A stretch of DNA of 64,000 nucleotides from Microbacterium aoyamense. Its GTDB lineage: Bacteria; Actinomycetota; Actinomycetes; Actinomycetales; Microbacteriaceae. The notes beneath the pieces were generated by a model that ran no database searches, was not told the origin of the DNA, and saw nothing but the letters and a program-made list of their open reading frames with translations. Positions 53,140-63,318 of this stretch are shown in pieces. The stretch lies in contig NZ_JAKNUT010000005.1 of the NCBI RefSeq assembly GCF_023155855.1, positions 273,370 to 337,369 on the forward strand, given 5' to 3'. The translations under genes and the position numbers were made by a program. How positions within the stretch are numbered: the first letter of the stretch is position 1; each line of letters starts with the position of its first letter.

Positions 53140-54614
53140 GACGGCTCCTTCGGGATGCGCGGCGGGACGGCCCGCCAGAGGTGTGCGGTGAGATAGCTGC
53201 GCCAGGGCGCGAGACGGGCCGACCAGGCGACGAGACCGGTGGGATCGGACGGGATGCCGAGAGCGGCCGCTCCCGATCGGACGGCCACGTCGCCGGGAAG
53301 CATCACGTCGGGATCTCCCAGGACGCGCATGCGGACGTAGTCAGCAGTCCACGGGCCGATGCCGGGCATGGCCAGGAGCGCGGCGCGTTGCTCGGCGCCG
53401 TCGTCTCCCGTCGTGAGCGCGAGCGAACCGTCGGCGAGCGCGGCCGCTGCGCCGAGGATCGACCGGATGCGGGCGGCCGGGCCGCGCAGCACCTCGTGCC
53501 CGCGCTCGGCGATCGCCGCCATCGTCGGGAAGAGCCGGGTCGCCCCGCCGAAGCCGTCGACGGGTTCGCCCAGCTCGGTCGTGAGCGCCGTGAGCGCGGT
53601 GCGGGCGGCGGCCACCGTGATCTGCTGGCCCACCATGGCGCGGATCAGCATCTCGTGCGGGTCGGCGGCACCGGGCACGCGGATGCCGGGGATCCCGGCG
53701 ACGGCGGCGGCCAGCGCCTGCTCCGCGGAGAGGAAGTCGTCGATCGCGATCGGGTCGGCGTCGAGATCGAACAGGCGCCGGGCACGGGTCACGAGCGAGG
53801 TGAGGTCGGTCAGCTGCGCGAGCTGTGCGCACAGGCGCACCCGGCCGGCCCCGTCGATCCGGAGCTCGAACCACGCGGGACCACCGGCGAGGCGGAGCAC
53901 GCGCGCGAACGAGGTCGAGGTGGCGGTCTCGATCGACGGAACGGCCCGGGCCGCCATCCATGCGAAGAGCCCGTCGGCGTCCAGCGGCCCGCGATGGGGC
54001 AGCACGAGGTCGATCGAGCCGGGGACCGCCGCGTGCGCCTGCTGCAGCGTGCGCCGCGCGCGGAGCTCGAGCGGCGGCATCCCGAACACTTCGCGGATCG
54101 TGTCGTTGAACTGCCGGATGCTGGCGAAGCCCGACGAGAACGCGACGTCGGCGGCAGGCAGGTCGGTGCCGACGAGGAGCATGCGCGCCGTCTGCGCGCG
54201 ATGCGCGCGGCTGAGCGCGAGCGGCCCCGCGCCAAGCTCGGTCGTGAGCAGACGCGTGAGGTGCCGCGGTGAATAGCCGAGCCGGCGTGCGAGGCCCGGG
54301 ACTCCCTCGCGCTCGACGACGCCGTCGGCGATGAGGCGCATGGCGCGACCTGCCGTGTCACCGCGGAGGTTCCACTGCGGCGATCCCGGTGCGGCCTCGG
54401 GCAGGCAGCGCTTGCACGCGCGGAAGCCGGCTTCGTGCGCCGCGGCGCTCGTCGGGTAGAAGGTGACGTTCGACGGCTTGGGTGTGCGCGCGGGGCAGCT
54501 CGGCCGACAGTAGATGCCCGTCGAGCGCACCGCCGTGACGAACTGCCCGTCGAAGCGGGCATCGCGCGAATCGATCGCGCGATACCTCTCGTCAAAGGTC
54601 ATCGTCAGGCTCAT
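53136..54614 (-). CDS. Ada-type AraC regulator fused to AlkA 3-methyladenine glycosylase
   Basis: A 492-residue three-part protein. The Ada N-terminal zinc domain has Cys36, Cys40, Cys67 and Cys70 ([23 protein letters not shown]), where Cys36 would be the methylphosphotriester acceptor. An AraC helix-turn-helix pair spans about 85-185. An AlkA N-domain and HhH-GPD glycosylase follow (about 195-485) with the hairpin [15 protein letters not shown] and catalytic Asp442 in MLPGDVAVR. It senses methylated DNA, activates its operon and removes alkylated bases; the missing O6-guanine function is supplied by ogt downstream. CAGGCT ends 6 nt before the ATG. Confidence 0.94.
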   Translation of the reverse strand: MSLTMTFDERYRAIDSRDARFDGQFVTAVRSTGIYCRPSCPARTPKPSNVTFYPTSAAAHEAGFRACKRCLPEAAPGSPQWNLRGDTAGRAMRLIADGVVEREGVPGLARRLGYSPRHLTRLLTTELGAGPLALSRAHRAQTARMLLVGTDLPAADVAFSSGFASIRQFNDTIREVFGMPPLELRARRTLQQAHAAVPGSIDLVLPHRGPLDADGLFAWMAARAVPSIETATSTSFARVLRLAGGPAWFELRIDGAGRVRLCAQLAQLTDLTSLVTRARRLFDLDADPIAIDDFLSAEQALAAAVAGIPGIRVPGAADPHEMLIRAMVGQQITVAAARTALTALTTELGEPVDGFGGATRLFPTMAAIAERGHEVLRGPAARIRSILGAAAALADGSLALTTGDDGAEQRAALLAMPGIGPWTADYVRMRVLGDPDVMLPGDVAVRSGAAALGIPSDPTGLVAWSARLAPWRSYLTAHLWRAVPPRIPKEPS

Positions 54615-54712
54615 GGCTCCAGCCTGACACGCCCCGCCGACCCTGGCTCGCGGAAATCGGACACGGCGGTCAGCGCGGCATCCCGCTCACCCCTGCACGA
54701 CCGCACAGCACA

Positions 54713-54784
54713 CCGAGAACCCGACTGCGTCGCGAGAACACAGGTGAGCGCGGTGTTCTCGCGCCGGAGATGAGTTCTCGCGGG
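54713..54784. repeat. CGAGAAC-type intergenic repeat
   Basis: Forward units CCGAGAAC (54713-54720) and CGCGAGAACAC (54731-54741), inverse units GTGTTCTCGCG (54753-54763, exact complement) and GTTCTCGCGGG (54774-54784). The two-forward, two-inverse layout equals that of the TCGGAGAAT repeats although the sequence differs. It lies between purH and the Ada-AlkA gene, on the 3' side of purH. Confidence 0.6.
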
Positions 54785-54814
54785 CAGGGGTCGGGCGTGG
54801 CCGCGGACCGGCCG

Positions 54815-56419
54815 TCAGTGGAAGAAGTGGCGCTCGCCCGTGAAGAACATCGTGACCCCGGCATCCCGCGCCGCCTCGATGACCTCAGCATCGCGCACCG
54901 ACCCACCCGGCTGGATGATCGTCGAGATGCCGGCGTCGATCAGCACTTGCGGGCCGTCGGCGAAGGGGAAGAAGGCGTCGGATGCCGCGACCGAGCCGGC
55001 CGCGCGGTCGCCCGCCCGCTCGACCGCGAGTCGGCACGAGTCGACCCGGTTGACCTGGCCCATGCCGATGCCCACGGTCGCGGAGTTCTTCGCCAGCACG
55101 ATCGCGTTCGACTTGACCGCGCGGCAGGCCTTCCACGCGAAGATGAGGTTCGTCATGTCCTCGTCGGCCGGGCGCTCGCCCGAGACGAGCTCCCAGTCCT
55201 TCGCGACGGACTCGATGTCGTCGGGGAACCGATCGGCGTCCTGCAGCAGCAGGCCGCCCGACACGAGACGCACGTCCATGCGCTCCTGCTGCCAGTCGGC
55301 AGGGAGCTGCAGCACGCGCAGGTTCTTCTTGAGCGCGAACACCTCGAGCGCCTCGGGCGCGAAGTCGGGCGCCACGATGACCTCGGTGAAGATGTCGCGC
55401 AGGTTCTCGGCCATCTTGAGCGTCACGGTGCGGTTCGCCGCGATGACGCCGCCGAACGCCGAGACGGGGTCGCACTCGTGCGCGCGCAGGTGCGCCGAGG
55501 CGATGGGGTCGAGCGCGCTGGGTGCGGCGACCGCGATGCCGCACGGATTCGCGTGCTTGATGATCGCAACGGCGGGCTTCACCATGTCGAAGGCGGCACG
55601 CAGGGCGGCATCGGCATCGACGTAGTTGTTGTACGACATCTCCTTGCCCTGCAACTGCTTCGCCTGGGCGATGCCGTGACCCCCGAGGCGCGTGTAGATC
55701 GCGGCCCGCTGGTGCGAGTTCTCGCCGTAGCGCAGGGTCGTCATGCGCTCGGCCTTCATCGTCAGGTGCGCCGGGAGATCGTCGTGCTCGAGGGTGCCCT
55801 CGGAGAACCACGTCGCAACGGCGCGGTCGTACTCGCACGTGTGCGCGAAGGCGCGTGCCGCCAGCTCGCGGCGCTGCGCGAGGGTCGTGCCGCCGTTCGA
55901 GATCGCCTCGATGACGGCCGGGTACGACTCGGGCGAGACGACGATCGCGACGTTGGCGAAGTTCTTCGCCGAGGCGCGCACCATCGCCGGGCCTCCGATG
56001 TCGATCTGCTCGACGACGTCGGCAGGCGATGCTCCGGATGCCACGGTCTCGACGAACGGGTAGAGGTTCACCACGACGAGCTCGAACGGCCGGATGTCGA
56101 GCTCGGCGAGCTGACGCTCGTGGTCTTCGAGCCGCAGGTCGGCGAGGAGTCCCGCGTGGACGCCGGGATGCAGGGTCTTGACGCGACCGTCGAGGGACTC
56201 GGGGAAGCCCGTGACCGCCGCGACGTCGGTCACCGCATACCCCTCGGCACGCAGGAGAGCCGCGGAGCCCCCCGTCGACACGATCTCGACTCCGGCGGCG
56301 TCGAGCGCTGCGGCCAGGTCGAGGAGGCCCGACTTGTCGCTCACCGACACCAGGGCGCGGCGCACCGCGACGACATCGCGGTCGCGGTAGAGGTTCGGGT
56401 CGTGGCTCGGGCCGGCCAT
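54815..56419 (-). CDS. purH: Bifunctional AICAR transformylase / IMP cyclohydrolase
   Basis: A 534-residue enzyme for the last two steps of IMP synthesis. The MGS-like cyclohydrolase domain (about 18-165) has [23 protein letters not shown] and [13 protein letters not shown]. The transformylase domain (about 170-530) has [12 protein letters not shown], the catalytic Lys-His in [10 protein letters not shown] and [17 protein letters not shown] lies 5 nt before the ATG. It follows purN by 16 bp in an operon, and its substrate AICAR (ZMP) is the ligand class sensed by the glyA riboswitch. Confidence 0.97.
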   Translation of the reverse strand: MAGPSHDPNLYRDRDVVAVRRALVSVSDKSGLLDLAAALDAAGVEIVSTGGSAALLRAEGYAVTDVAAVTGFPESLDGRVKTLHPGVHAGLLADLRLEDHERQLAELDIRPFELVVVNLYPFVETVASGASPADVVEQIDIGGPAMVRASAKNFANVAIVVSPESYPAVIEAISNGGTTLAQRRELAARAFAHTCEYDRAVATWFSEGTLEHDDLPAHLTMKAERMTTLRYGENSHQRAAIYTRLGGHGIAQAKQLQGKEMSYNNYVDADAALRAAFDMVKPAVAIIKHANPCGIAVAAPSALDPIASAHLRAHECDPVSAFGGVIAANRTVTLKMAENLRDIFTEVIVAPDFAPEALEVFALKKNLRVLQLPADWQQERMDVRLVSGGLLLQDADRFPDDIESVAKDWELVSGERPADEDMTNLIFAWKACRAVKSNAIVLAKNSATVGIGMGQVNRVDSCRLAVERAGDRAAGSVAASDAFFPFADGPQVLIDAGISTIIQPGGSVRDAEVIEAARDAGVTMFFTGERHFFH

Positions 56420-56435
56420 GGGGACTCCTTCGGCG

Positions 56436-57032
56436 TCAGGGGGTGTTCGCTGCGGTCGCGAGATCGAGCTCGCCCGTCGCGACGCGGCGGACGACGTCGA
56501 TCAGCAGGCGCCGCTCGACGGGTTTGATGCGCTCGTGGAGGCTGTGCTCGTCGTCGCCCTCGAGGACGGGCACGCGCTCCTGCGCGAGGATCGGACCGGT
56601 GTCGACGCCCGTGTCGACCACGATGACGCTCGCCCCCGTCTGCACAGCACCCGCGGCGAGCGCGTCGCGCACGCCGTGAGCCCCCGGGAACTCGGGCAGA
56701 TACGCGGGATGCGTGTTGATGATGCGCGGCGCCCACTCCTCGACGAGCGAGGCGGGCAGCAGACGCATGAGACCGCTCAGCACGATCAGATCGGGTCGCC
56801 AGACAGAGAGCTGCGCACCGAGCTCGGCTCCCCACTCCTCGCGCGTCGCGAACTGCTCCCACGGGACGAGGAACGTCGGGATGCCGTACTCCTCGGCGTG
56901 GGCGAAGCCATCCGCTTCGCGGTCGGCGCCGACGACGACGATCTCGGCGGGGAAGGAGGCGTCTGCCGCAGCATCCAGCAACGCCCGGAGATTGGAGCCC
57001 CCGCCCGAGATGAGGACAGCGACCGTGAGCAC
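56436..57032 (-). CDS. purN: Phosphoribosylglycinamide formyltransferase
   Basis: A 198-residue GAR transformylase using 10-formyl-THF. The phosphate loop is [11 protein letters not shown], and the catalytic Asn, His and Asp are in [16 protein letters not shown] and VDTGVDTGP. The GTG start has no ribosome site; TAGACT ends 6 nt upstream, so purN-purH are probably transcribed from a leaderless promoter overlapping the end of the upstream DUF6350 gene, besides read-through. Confidence 0.95.
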   Translation of the reverse strand: MLTVAVLISGGGSNLRALLDAAADASFPAEIVVVGADREADGFAHAEEYGIPTFLVPWEQFATREEWGAELGAQLSVWRPDLIVLSGLMRLLPASLVEEWAPRIINTHPAYLPEFPGAHGVRDALAAGAVQTGASVIVVDTGVDTGPILAQERVPVLEGDDEHSLHERIKPVERRLLIDVVRRVATGELDLATAANTP

Positions 57033-57036
57033 GCGC

Positions 57037-58419
57037 CTAGTCTACCGACGGCACGTCGACGACCGATTCGGACTCCGACGGCTCCGCGCGCTCGCCGCGA
57101 GTGCGATCGCGGCGGCGTGGGGACAGCAGCAGAATGCCGGCACCGACGAGCACTTCGAGGCCGACCGCGAGCGCGACCGGGCCGGGCTCCGGACCGACAT
57201 CGGCGAGACTGCCGGGCCCGATGGATCCGGATGCGAGGGCGGCGAGGAGCGCAGCGGCGCCCGCCGCCGCGACCGCGATCCCCAGCGCGATGACGAGACG
57301 CACGCCCGCCCCGTCGGACTCCGGCTCGGGCTCGTCGCGCGGGTCGTCGCTCGGCGTGTCGGACGACCCGATCAGGCCCGCGAGCACGGCGGTGTGCGTG
57401 GCATCCGGAGCAGTCTCCTCAGGTTCGCGATCAGCGACCGGCCGCAGCACGAGCCGCGACCGCGCGATCCACCCCGCGAAGGCTCCGACCGCGACGGGGA
57501 GGAGCGCGAGCAGGAGCAGCCACGGGCTGAGCGACTCGGGCACGGCGCCGAGCACGGGGATGCCGGGGAGCACGCCCACCTGGGTACCGGCGGGCGCAAC
57601 CGTCGTGCCCGTTCCGACGAGGAAGCCCGGGCCCGCGAGGAACGACATCGCCCACACCACCACGGTCGGCAGATAAGCGAGCTGTCCGATCGTGATGAGC
57701 GTCGCGCCCAGCGCATCGACGTGCGCGGACTCGAAGAGGGCGATGATCTCGCCCCCGCGGCCGATGAGCGCGACTGCCGTGAGCAGCGCGGCGAGACCCG
57801 CGAGCGCGACCACCACGACCGCCGTGCCGCGCGCGATGAGCGCGGGGACGTCGCCCCAGGCCGTGCCCTCGATGCCGTCCCGTGCGCGGGCGATCAGCCC
57901 CTCGCCGGCCTCGGTCCACTCCGTCACGCCGGCGCCGAGGAGCGCCGGGACGGCGAAGACGAGCCCCGGGAGCAGGATCGCCGTCCACAGCGTGGTGTCG
58001 GCGACGTCGATCGGCGAGGTGACGGCGACGGCCGCCGCGATCGCGGTGAAGAGCAGCGCGCCGGTGAGCACGCCCGTGATCCACGCTCCGGCCTGCGATG
58101 CGCGGCGGCCGGATCGCGCCGCGAAGATCGCCGTGAAGCCGGCGAAGGCGAGCGGTGCGAGAGAGACGGTGAAGGATGCCGCGGCGGGATCGATCCCCGT
58201 GACGGCGAGGTACTCGGGCGGCAGAGAGATCTCCAGCGGCACGAGGTGACCCAGCTGCCACACCTTGGCCGATGCCGGCCACAGGAGTCCCCAATCCGCG
58301 GCGCCGCCGCCGGCGAGCACCCACACGAGAGTGAGGGGTGCGAGCACGACGGCAAGGCCCACTGCCGCCGCGATGACGGCGTCGACCGCGGCGAGGATGA
58401 AGACGATCAGGCGATGCAT
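57037..58419 (-). CDS. DUF6350 family membrane protein
   Basis: A 460-residue protein with about ten hydrophobic helices interrupted by a charged loop near residues 340-375 and a charged C-terminus. It matches the actinobacterial DUF6350 family, which is frequently found directly upstream of purN-purH, as here. Function unknown; a transporter-like or enzyme-supporting membrane role can be imagined but is unsupported. ATG at 58419, with GAGG close upstream and TAGGGT 9 nt before it. Confidence 0.8.
   Translation of the reverse strand: MHRLIVFILAAVDAVIAAAVGLAVVLAPLTLVWVLAGGGAADWGLLWPASAKVWQLGHLVPLEISLPPEYLAVTGIDPAAASFTVSLAPLAFAGFTAIFAARSGRRASQAGAWITGVLTGALLFTAIAAAVAVTSPIDVADTTLWTAILLPGLVFAVPALLGAGVTEWTEAGEGLIARARDGIEGTAWGDVPALIARGTAVVVVALAGLAALLTAVALIGRGGEIIALFESAHVDALGATLITIGQLAYLPTVVVWAMSFLAGPGFLVGTGTTVAPAGTQVGVLPGIPVLGAVPESLSPWLLLLALLPVAVGAFAGWIARSRLVLRPVADREPEETAPDATHTAVLAGLIGSSDTPSDDPRDEPEPESDGAGVRLVIALGIAVAAAGAAALLAALASGSIGPGSLADVGPEPGPVALAVGLEVLVGAGILLLSPRRRDRTRGERAEPSESESVVDVPSVD
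57039..57044 (-). promoter_or_regulatory. -10 box for purN overlapping the DUF6350 stop
   Basis: Minus-strand TAGACT ends 6 nt before the purN GTG (57032) and shares a base with the TAG stop of the DUF6350 gene. Confidence 0.55.
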
Positions 58420-58519
58420 GCCTCAACGACCCTATCCGCGGCGAGCCGCGTCATCCTCACCGGCACGCCTCTCTCGGGCGACTGACCGACCCGCTATCTT
58501 CATCCACGGAGGTCCACCC

Positions 58520-59986
58520 ATGACAACAGCGCCGTCGTCCGCCCCCGACACCGTCGAGCCCGAGCCGAAGAACGGCTTCGACCGGTTCTTCGAGATCAGT
58601 CGTCGGCGATCAACCGTCGGCACCGAGGTGCGGGGCGGTGTCGTGACCTTCGTGACGATGGCGTACATCGTCATCCTGAACCCGATCATCCTGTCGTCGG
58701 GTGTCGACGTCGACGGCGACAGTCTGCCCTTCGTCGCCGTGGCTGCGGCGACCGCGCTCACCGCCGGTGTCATGACGATCCTGTTCGGACTCGTCACGCG
58801 ACTGCCGTTCGCGTTCGCGGCCGGTCTCGGGATCAACTCGTTCCTCGCGGTCAGCGTCGTCGGGCAGGTGACGTGGTCCGAGGCGATGGGCCTCGTCGTC
58901 ATCAACGGCCTCATCATCGTGCTGCTCGCGGCTACGGGGCTGCGGCGCATGATCTTCGACGCGGTACCGATCCAGCTGAAGCTCGCGATCACGGTCGGCA
59001 TCGGCCTCTTCATCGCGTTCATCGGCTTCGTCGACGCGGGCTTTGTCACCTCGACCGGCGCGTCGTCGCCGCCGGTCGGCCTGGGCATCAACGGGTCTGT
59101 CTCGACGATCCCGACGCTCGTCTTCGTCATCACCATGCTGCTGACGGGCATCCTCGTCGCGCGCAAGGTCAAGGGCGGCATCCTGATCGGTCTCGTCAGC
59201 GGCACGGTGCTCGCCGTCGTCATCGAAGCGATCTGGAACATCGGGCCGAAGTTCACCGACGACGGCGTCAACCCCGGCGGCTGGGGACTCTCGGTGCCCG
59301 AGCTGCCGGCATCCCTCATCAGCCTTCCCGACCTCTCGCTGCTGGGTCAGGTGTCGTTCGGCTCGTTCGAGCGCATCGGCGTGCTGGCTGCCCTCATGCT
59401 CGTCTTCACGCTCGTCTTCACGAACTTCTTCGACGCGATGGGCACGATGACGGGCCTGTCGAAAGAGGCGGGGCTCGCCAACGAGAAGGGTGACTTCCCC
59501 CGCATCAAGTCGGCGCTCATCGTCGAAGGTGTCGGCGCGGTCGCCGGTGGACTCACCTCGAGCTCGTCCAGCACCGTCTTCATCGAGTCGGGCGCGGGCA
59601 TCGGCGAAGGCGCACGCACCGGGTTCGCGAACGTCGTGACGGGAGCGCTGTTCCTCATCGCGATGTTCTTCACGCCGCTCGTGTCGATCGTGCCGAGCGA
59701 GGTCGCCGCAGCCGCCCTGGTGATCGTCGGCGCACTGATGATGTCCCAGATCCGCTTCATCGACTTCAGCGAGTTCTCGGTGCTGCTGCCGGTGTTCCTC
59801 ACCGTCACCGTCATGCCGCTGACGTACTCGATCGCGAACGGCATCGGCGCGGGCTTCGTCTCGTGGGTCGTCGTGCGCTCGCTCTCGGGCAAGGCGAAGC
59901 AGATCAGCCCGCTTCTGTGGATTGTCGCAGCGGGCTTCCTGCTCTACTTCGCCCGCGGGCCGATCGAGGCGCTGCTTCAGGGCTGA
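58520..59986 (+). CDS. NCS2-family purine permease, AzgA-like
   Basis: A 488-residue transporter with about 13 hydrophobic segments. AzgA/GhxP-type features: the opening GTEVRGGVVTFVTMAYIVILNP, AFAAGLGINSFLAV, TNFFDAMGTMTGLSKEAGL and the loop GLTSSSSSTVFIESGAGIGEGARTG. This group imports adenine, guanine or hypoxanthine with protons. The ATG at 58520 has GGAGG 7 nt upstream; the upstream extension of the frame is not coding. Its position opposite the pur genes fits a purine-salvage role. It overlaps the convergent deacetylase gene by 10 bp. Confidence 0.92.
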   Translation: MTTAPSSAPDTVEPEPKNGFDRFFEISRRRSTVGTEVRGGVVTFVTMAYIVILNPIILSSGVDVDGDSLPFVAVAAATALTAGVMTILFGLVTRLPFAFAAGLGINSFLAVSVVGQVTWSEAMGLVVINGLIIVLLAATGLRRMIFDAVPIQLKLAITVGIGLFIAFIGFVDAGFVTSTGASSPPVGLGINGSVSTIPTLVFVITMLLTGILVARKVKGGILIGLVSGTVLAVVIEAIWNIGPKFTDDGVNPGGWGLSVPELPASLISLPDLSLLGQVSFGSFERIGVLAALMLVFTLVFTNFFDAMGTMTGLSKEAGLANEKGDFPRIKSALIVEGVGAVAGGLTSSSSSTVFIESGAGIGEGARTGFANVVTGALFLIAMFFTPLVSIVPSEVAAAALVIVGALMMSQIRFIDFSEFSVLLPVFLTVTVMPLTYSIANGIGAGFVSWVVVRSLSGKAKQISPLLWIVAAGFLLYFARGPIEALLQG

Positions 59987-61530
59987 GGCGCCGACCGCCA
60001 CGCGCCGGACAGGGGCAGCTCTCCGCCGAACAGCTGAGTCACCGTCGCCGTCGAGAAGCCGCGATCGCGCAGGCCCGCGATCACATCGGGCGCCATTCGC
60101 ACGGAGTTCTCGTGGATGTCGTGGAACAGGATGATGCCACCCGGCCGGGCGCCGTCGACAGCGGTGCGCAGCAGCTGCTCGTCGGTGACACCGGCCCAGT
60201 CGCGCGTGTCGACGTTCCACAGGATCGCGGGGATGCCGGCGATCTCGAGCACTTTGTCGTTGTACTCGCCGTACGGCGGGCGGAACATCGCGACGGGCTG
60301 CCCGCTGAGCTGCTGCAGGATGTCGCGCGAATCGTGCAGCTGGCGGCCGATCGCGGCGTCGTCGAGGGTGGGCAGCTGCGGATGGTTCCACGTGTGCGAG
60401 CCGATCTCGTGGCCCTCCTGCGAGACCCGACGTACCGTGTCGGGTCGATTCGCGGCGTTCGCACCGAGCATGAAGAACGTCGCCGAGACGTGCGCGTCGC
60501 GCAGCTCGTCGAGGAGCGTGGGGGTGAGCGAACCCGGACCGTCGTCGTAGGTCAGCGCGATGCAGGGCACGAGGGCGCAGTCGAGCCACTCCTGCGACGG
60601 CGGCACGGCGGACGGGCCGGCGTACGGCTGACCGCCCGATGCGAGGACCGCGCGGCCGAGGTCGGTCACGAGGCTCGCAGCGACCTCGGCGGGAACCTCG
60701 ATCGTCAGCGGCTCCGTCGTCGCCGCGACGCCCAGATCGGTGAGCTCGGCGGTCGTGAAGCCCGCCGGGATCGTGAAGGCGAGCGTGCCGTCGGGCGTCG
60801 GCACGGTCGAGGTGAGCGCCGCACGGATCGCCGCGATCTCCTCCTCGCCCCCGCCGTCGGGTGGGGTGAGGCTGAGCGCACCGGCGTCACGCCGCAGCGC
60901 CTCGATCACGTCGTCGCCGAGGGCGGCGGCCGCGGCATCCGTCCACAGCTCCCCCGCCGCGCCCACCTCACCCGTCGACGTGTCGGTGTAGAGGATGGAT
61001 GCCGCGTCCGACGCGACACCGTCGGCTGTCGCCATCACGACCCGCAGCCGCTCGCCGAACACCGTGCCGCCCGCGGCGACGATGTCGCACACCACGACGG
61101 CGCCGGGTGCCGAGAGCAGCTCGTCGGCCGGCGCGAGCGTCGAGCCGGCCGCGCAGCCGCGCTCCCCCAGGCCCGCCCCGACGGGGGATGCCTGGGGCCG
61201 ATAGGCGGTGCCCGTGACTGCGGCGCGCCCGTCGATCGCGCGCCGGACGACGACGTCGACGGCCTTATTGAACCGTGCGACCTTCGCGCTCTTGCCCGGC
61301 AGGTACGTGAACCGCGCGTCGATGCCCACCGCGTCGTTGCGCAGGCGCTGCGCCGTCACGCCGGACGCGCTGGCAGGATCCAGCGGCGCGGGTGCGGCAT
61401 CCATCACCCGCGTCTGGGTCGCGGGCCAGGTCGGCGGTGTCCACGCGGCGTCGACGGCAGGCGCGCACGCGGTGAGTGCGAACAGCGCCGCGACAATGAC
61501 CGTCGCTGTGAGCGCGCGGCGCCGGTTCAC
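59977..61530 (-). CDS. Polysaccharide deacetylase (NodB homology) lipoprotein
   Basis: A 517-residue exported protein. The lipobox LTAC (Cys22) follows a short signal peptide, residues about 40-300 form an uncharacterised N-terminal region, and residues about 310-510 are a CE4 deacetylase. Motif 1 is TYDDGP (catalytic and metal Asp), motif 2 SHTWNHP (metal His pair), motif 3 RPPYGEYN, motif 4 DTRDWAGV and motif 5 ILFHDIHE. It likely removes N-acetyl groups from peptidoglycan or another wall glycan. GTG start overlapping the upstream stop by 4 bp. Confidence 0.9.
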   Translation of the reverse strand: MNRRRALTATVIVAALFALTACAPAVDAAWTPPTWPATQTRVMDAAPAPLDPASASGVTAQRLRNDAVGIDARFTYLPGKSAKVARFNKAVDVVVRRAIDGRAAVTGTAYRPQASPVGAGLGERGCAAGSTLAPADELLSAPGAVVVCDIVAAGGTVFGERLRVVMATADGVASDAASILYTDTSTGEVGAAGELWTDAAAAALGDDVIEALRRDAGALSLTPPDGGGEEEIAAIRAALTSTVPTPDGTLAFTIPAGFTTAELTDLGVAATTEPLTIEVPAEVAASLVTDLGRAVLASGGQPYAGPSAVPPSQEWLDCALVPCIALTYDDGPGSLTPTLLDELRDAHVSATFFMLGANAANRPDTVRRVSQEGHEIGSHTWNHPQLPTLDDAAIGRQLHDSRDILQQLSGQPVAMFRPPYGEYNDKVLEIAGIPAILWNVDTRDWAGVTDEQLLRTAVDGARPGGIILFHDIHENSVRMAPDVIAGLRDRGFSTATVTQLFGGELPLSGAWRSAPQP

Positions 61531-62057
61531 GGCTGCACCCCGGCGAGCAGTTCACCGAACGCGGCGCGGTAGTCCGCGAGCTCGTGCCCCTCGGTGACGC
61601 GGACGTCGAAGAGGACGGATGCCGCATCCGTCTCGACGACGGCGACGATGCTGTCATCCCCCACGTCGGCGTGCGAGACCCGCAGTCCCGTCGACAGCGT
61701 CTCGGATCGCACCGGCCCGATCGTCACGTCGGGGACGACGCCGAACGCGGTCGTCAGTTCATCCTGCAGAGACGCGGACGGCGAGGTGACGTGCACCTCG
61801 AGCCCGCCGTCGGGCGTGCGGACGGTGAGCCCGTCGGGGCCGCCGAGCACGACCCAGCCTTCGGGAACGACGATGGATGCCGCGCCCACCGGCTCTGGCG
61901 TGACGCCGTCCGAGACCCGGGCACCCGCCTGCGCGAGCACGGGTGGCAGCGCGGTGACGAGCGCGAGCGCGACGAATACGATCGCTGCGGCGGCGCCGAT
62001 CCCGGCGAGGATGCGATCCCACGGGGACGCCGGGAAGGGCTCCCGCGTCGTCGTCAT
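61527..62057 (-). CDS. Single-pass membrane protein upstream of the deacetylase
   Basis: A 176-residue protein with one N-terminal membrane helix (about 18-40) and an extracytoplasmic domain containing IVVPEGWVVLGGPDGLTVRTPDGGLEVHV. No named family. It is translationally coupled to the deacetylase (GTGA) and may help position or regulate it. TAGCCT lies 7 nt before the ATG. Confidence 0.7.
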   Translation of the reverse strand: MTTTREPFPASPWDRILAGIGAAAAIVFVALALVTALPPVLAQAGARVSDGVTPEPVGAASIVVPEGWVVLGGPDGLTVRTPDGGLEVHVTSPSASLQDELTTAFGVVPDVTIGPVRSETLSTGLRVSHADVGDDSIVAVVETDAASVLFDVRVTEGHELADYRAAFGELLAGVQP

Positions 62058-62072
62058 GGGGCCCAGGCTATG

Positions 62073-62513
62073 TCAGCCTTCGACCGGTTCGAGGACGAAC
62101 ACGGCGATGAGCCGGTCGGTCTTCGCCTGGTAGTTCTCATAGTCGGGCCACGCCTCGACCGAGCGCGCCCACCACTCGTCGCGCTCGGCGCCCGACAGCT
62201 CGCGGGCGACGTAGTCGCGCTTGTCGGCGCCGTCCTGCAGCTCCACCTGCGGGTGGCGGCGCATGTTCTCGCCCCACTTCGGCTCGTCGGGCGCTCCGCC
62301 CTTCGACGCGACGACGGCGTAGCGTCCGTCGTGCTCGACGCGCATGAGCGCCGTCTTGCGCAGCGCGCCCGACTTCGCCCCGACCGTCGTGAGCACGATG
62401 ATCGGCTTGCCTCGCAGGGTGTTCGCCTCGGCGCCCGCGGACGCCTCGAACTTCTCGGCCTGCACGCGGGCCCATTCGGACGTGGACGGTGCGTATTCTC
62501 CGGTCAACGGCAT
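62073..62513 (-). CDS. Deazaflavin (F420)-type nitroreductase family protein (DUF385)
   Basis: A 146-residue DUF385/Ddn-like protein with the split-barrel F420-binding signature: [56 protein letters not shown] and [23 protein letters not shown]. Relatives reduce quinones or nitro compounds with reduced F420; the substrate here is unknown. The start appears leaderless (TAGGGT, 6 nt). Confidence 0.88.
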   Translation of the reverse strand: MPLTGEYAPSTSEWARVQAEKFEASAGAEANTLRGKPIIVLTTVGAKSGALRKTALMRVEHDGRYAVVASKGGAPDEPKWGENMRRHPQVELQDGADKRDYVARELSGAERDEWWARSVEAWPDYENYQAKTDRLIAVFVLEPVEG

Positions 62514-62519
62514 GGCTCC

Positions 62520-62525
62520 ACCCTA
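62520..62525 (-). promoter_or_regulatory. -10 box of a leaderless transcript
   Basis: Minus-strand TAGGGT ends 6 nt before the ATG at 62513. Confidence 0.55.
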
Positions 62526-62655
62526 ATGGCGGCCTCGGCCTCGCGGCCGGTCTCAGTACCGTCGAGGCCAACGTGGCGAGCAGAAGCTCACATGCTTCCG
62601 AGAGCCACCGGACGCACTCCGGCCACAGCCGTTTCCAGTCAGGCGCGAGTCAGAC

Positions 62656-63063
62656 CTACGATCTTCCCCAGATTCGGCGCCACAACTTGTCAAGAGACAG
62701 ATGGATGCGGATCCGTTGATCCCCGAGTTGCACGATGCGGGTAGGCGCCTTGAGGAACCTCGATGTCGTGAGCTCACTCTTGCCTTCCAGATACGCCTGC
62801 CCTATGGCGATCAAGTGTTGAAGAATCTCTCTGATCTCTTCGGACGAAGCATCCTCATCCACGATGTCGTACATGAACCCGCCATCGAGCTGGAGTGTGA
62901 ACCACCCTGTGCCGGGAGTGGAAACGGCTGCCCACCTCTCCGCTCCCTCGTGGTGTTCGAGCACCATTCCGGCGAGGCCGTTGCGCTCCTCCACCACTGA
63001 ACGCAGGCCTTTACGTTCGGGGCGAAGGGATTCGAGCACAGCGAGGGCTTCGTCCACGCTCAT
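62656..63063 (-). CDS. Hypothetical protein, immunity-gene candidate
   Basis: A 135-residue soluble acidic protein, no family recognised; the order of strands and helices (GMVLEHHEGAERWAAVST, GWFTLQLDGGFMYDIVDED, EIREILQHLIAIGQAYLEG) suggests a small alpha/beta immunity-type fold. GAGG lies 9 nt before the ATG. Its G+C is visibly lower than the rest of the window, and it sits downstream of an RHS toxin C-terminus in the same direction, which is the normal place for an immunity gene. Confidence 0.65.
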   Translation of the reverse strand: MSVDEALAVLESLRPERKGLRSVVEERNGLAGMVLEHHEGAERWAAVSTPGTGWFTLQLDGGFMYDIVDEDASSEEIREILQHLIAIGQAYLEGKSELTTSRFLKAPTRIVQLGDQRIRIHLSLDKLWRRIWGRS

Positions 63064-63111
63064 CGCATGTACCTCTTCCGAATCCCCACTGCCAGCGCGT
63101 TGGGTTGTATG

Positions 63112-63318
63112 TCAGTCACGACGGCGCGGCCCCGACCGATGGCGCTTGTCCGCTCGTGTGAATGCGAATGTGGAAGCTACCGCGGCGAGAACCGTGATCA
63201 CCGCCACGAAGATGAGCCGCACGCCGATTGGCTCAGGTAGGCAAAGAACGACGATCGACGCGATCAGCCATCCCACTCCATGACCGCTAGTTAGCAAGAA
63301 CTTTAGGTACTTCATCAC
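63112..63318 (-). CDS. Small membrane protein directly after the RHS gene, immunity candidate
   Basis: A 68-residue protein with two hydrophobic helices (about residues 15-30 and 33-52) and a very basic tail ([12 protein letters not shown]). Start is the GTG at 63318 or the ATG at 63315; either overlaps the RHS stop, so it is translationally coupled to the toxin gene. A membrane immunity protein would suit a toxin with hydrophobic segments, as the neighbouring C-terminus has. Not recognised by family. Confidence 0.65.
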   Translation of the reverse strand: MMKYLKFLLTSGHGVGWLIASIVVLCLPEPIGVRLIFVAVITVLAAVASTFAFTRADKRHRSGPRRRD

